The notes under the pieces are model-generated. The model was not told the DNA's origin. It searched no databases and saw only the letters and a program-made list of their open reading frames with translations. This document shows, piece after piece, positions 15,670 through 16,747 of a stretch of 16,747 bases of DNA. Source of the DNA: an uncultured Collinsella sp. GTDB taxonomy: Bacteria > Actinomycetota > Coriobacteriia > Coriobacteriales > Coriobacteriaceae. Position numbers and translations under genes: made by a program. The stretch lies in contig CABMPS010000020.1 in assembly GCA_902388545.1 (NCBI GenBank), forward strand, positions 1 to 16,747, read 5' to 3'. Position 1 is the stretch's first letter, and every line of letters starts with the position of its first letter.

Positions 15670-15818
15670 CGTTTGTAAACGAAAGCCTCCAATCTCCTTA
15701 CGTTCCCTTTACGTTTGGTCCCTACCGCTGCGGGTATCCTTTTAAGGAAGTATGACAGCCGTATAAACGCGGACTGCGCGGCGACGCCGCGGTACTTGTG
15801 TTATTAGGAGGCTTTAGT
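15669..15818 (+). promoter_or_regulatory. Probable pgeF promoter region
   Basis: Since pgeF follows a strong terminator it needs its own promoter. TATAAA at 15762-15767 is a reasonable -10; upstream at 16-nt spacing is only a weak -35 (TTTTAA, 15740-15745). Two short dyads are present: TCGTTT-GT-AAACGA (15669-15682) and TCCTT-TT-AAGGA (15737-15748). The second overlaps the supposed -35 and could be an operator. AGGAGG (15806-15811) is the pgeF Shine-Dalgarno. Confidence 0.4.
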
Positions 15819-16619
15819 ATGGCAGCACGTGCGGACAACGTTTCGCGTGTCGACCATGATGGAGTTACGTTGGTGGAGGGCGCGACATCCGATGTCCGCT
15901 TTGCCTTTACCGAGCGCACCGGTGGCGTTTCTGAAGATGCGTACTCCTCGCTCAACCTGGGCTCGCATGTAGGCGATGACCCCTTTGCTGTTCAAGAAAA
16001 TCGTCGTCGAGCGCTCGAAGCTATGGGCGCCACTGAGTGCGAGCATAATCTGCTCGTGCCCAATCAGGTACATGGTGACCATATCGTTACGGTGACTTCG
16101 AACGGCGCCGACGATCTTGAGGCTGTTCGCGAGCAGATTGCCGAGGGCTGCGATGCCATCGTCTGTACGGCCCATGACGTGCCCGTGCTGCTCTGCTTTG
16201 CCGACTGCGTTCCCGTGGTGCTGGTGGCCCCTGGCGGATTTGCCGTGGTGCACTCCGGTTGGAAGGGCACGATTGCACGTATTTCTGCCAAGGCGTGCCA
16301 GGCGCTTTGCGATGCTGCCGGCTGCGATGCGAGCGACGTTTCCGCCTATATCGGCCCCCATATCTTGGCTGACGAATATGAGGTATCCCAGGAACTCATG
16401 GATCGCTTTGCCGTCGAGTTCTCTTGCATCGATGCGAGTGCCTCTCGCATGCTCGATCTTTCCGCTGCCATTTGTGAGGCGCTGGTAGATGCCGGTGTGG
16501 ACGCGGATAATATCGTGGATACCCAGCTTTCGACTGTGCGTCAGAACGACCGCTTTTATTCCTACCGTAACGAGGACGGCACCTGTGGGCGCCATGCTGC
16601 GATCGGCGTGATGCTATGA
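15819..16619 (+). CDS. pgeF: PgeF (YfiH/YlmD family), peptidoglycan editing factor
   Basis: The protein belongs to the multicopper polyphenol oxidoreductase (laccase-like, DUF152) family. In E. coli the member YfiH/PgeF removes precursors carrying L-Ser in place of L-Ala, keeping peptidoglycan correct; other members act on purine nucleosides. The 266-aa product has the three metal-site motifs: NQVHGD (82-87, H85), FADCVPVVL (128-136, C130) and VVHSGWKG (143-150, H145), plus the C-terminal FYSYRNEDGTCGRHAA (247-260 region). The ATG at 15819 has AGGAGG 7 nt upstream; GTG 15798 has no such site. It follows ftsZ, a common location. Its stop overlaps the next start as ATGA. Family is certain; the in vivo substrate is inferred from homologues. 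Confidence 0.93.
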   Translation: MAARADNVSRVDHDGVTLVEGATSDVRFAFTERTGGVSEDAYSSLNLGSHVGDDPFAVQENRRRALEAMGATECEHNLLVPNQVHGDHIVTVTSNGADDLEAVREQIAEGCDAIVCTAHDVPVLLCFADCVPVVLVAPGGFAVVHSGWKGTIARISAKACQALCDAAGCDASDVSAYIGPHILADEYEVSQELMDRFAVEFSCIDASASRMLDLSAAICEALVDAGVDADNIVDTQLSTVRQNDRFYSYRNEDGTCGRHAAIGVML

Positions 16620-16747
16620 GAAAGATCGTATCGGTCCTGAGCGCCGCTGTGCTTACGCTTACGCTGTGCGCCTGTTCTTCGGGATCTTCTACCTCTTCCA
16701 TTACCGTGGCCGGCTCCACGACTTGCCTTCCTATCGCCGAAATTGCG
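16616..16747 (+). CDS. pstS: PstS-like phosphate-binding lipoprotein, partial (3' end beyond window)
   Basis: Only the first 44 codons are in the window. They encode a positively charged start (MRK), a hydrophobic signal segment and a lipobox-like LCAC with the acylated Cys at residue 20. A Ser/Thr linker and then ITVAGSTTCLPIAEIA follow. The ITVAGST start is typical of the mature phosphate-binding protein PstS, the ligand-binding subunit of the high-affinity Pst ABC transporter, where the Ser/Thr after Gly helps hold phosphate. The start ATG overlaps the pgeF stop by 4 nt (ATGA), implying coupled translation. Other solute-binding proteins with a similar start cannot be excluded without the rest of the gene. 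Pairing with pgeF is not the usual arrangement (yggS and sepF are expected). Confidence 0.7.
   Translation, partial: MRKIVSVLSAAVLTLTLCACSSGSSTSSITVAGSTTCLPIAEIA

Noticed and set aside
14232..15692. Long open frame on the minus strand (486 codons) opposite ftsZ
   Set aside because: It covers the complete ftsZ gene and runs through its terminator. Composition (Gly/Asp/Val-rich without motifs) is what the reverse of strongly biased ftsZ codons gives.

Overview
The window is a division and cell-wall (dcw) cluster from a high-GC Gram-positive bacterium. Every gene lies on the + strand. Gene content points to Actinomycetota, most likely class Coriobacteriia and perhaps a Collinsella relative: moderately high GC, no ftsA or ddl, a basic low-complexity extension on FtsQ, a short FtsZ, and pgeF after ftsZ. 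The genus is my inference and not proven by the sequence.

Order: mraZ (transcriptional regulator), rsmH (16S rRNA methyltransferase, frame broken), ftsL, ftsI (class B PBP), a 128-nt spacer where many actinobacteria carry murE, then murF, mraY, murD (no good start codon), ftsW, murG, a 97-nt spacer, murC, murB (3' end broken by a 53-bp insertion between 15-bp direct repeats), ftsQ, a roughly 200-nt AT-richer leader, ftsZ, a strong intrinsic terminator, pgeF, and the first 44 codons of a PstS-like phosphate-binding lipoprotein.

The genes form one pathway. MurC, MurD and MurF (with MurB supplying UDP-MurNAc) build the cytoplasmic UDP-MurNAc-pentapeptide; the ligase for the third residue is not here. 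MraY and MurG make lipid I and lipid II. FtsW and FtsI polymerise and crosslink lipid II at the septum, FtsQ and FtsL regulate them, and FtsZ marks the site. PgeF removes wrongly made peptidoglycan precursors. Tight spacings and overlaps from murF to murG and from murC to ftsQ suggest operons; ftsZ and pgeF look separately expressed.

The core genes are textbook. The unusual part is three reading-frame problems in one otherwise intact cluster: a one-base shift in rsmH near 949/950, a missing start or one-base shift at the front of murD near 6513, and the 53-bp insertion in murB at about 12850-12902. MurB is normally essential, so these are either assembly or sequencing errors, recent mutations, or less likely recoding or phase variation. 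Raw reads would separate these options. No RNA genes, CRISPR arrays, insertion sequences or phage genes were seen.
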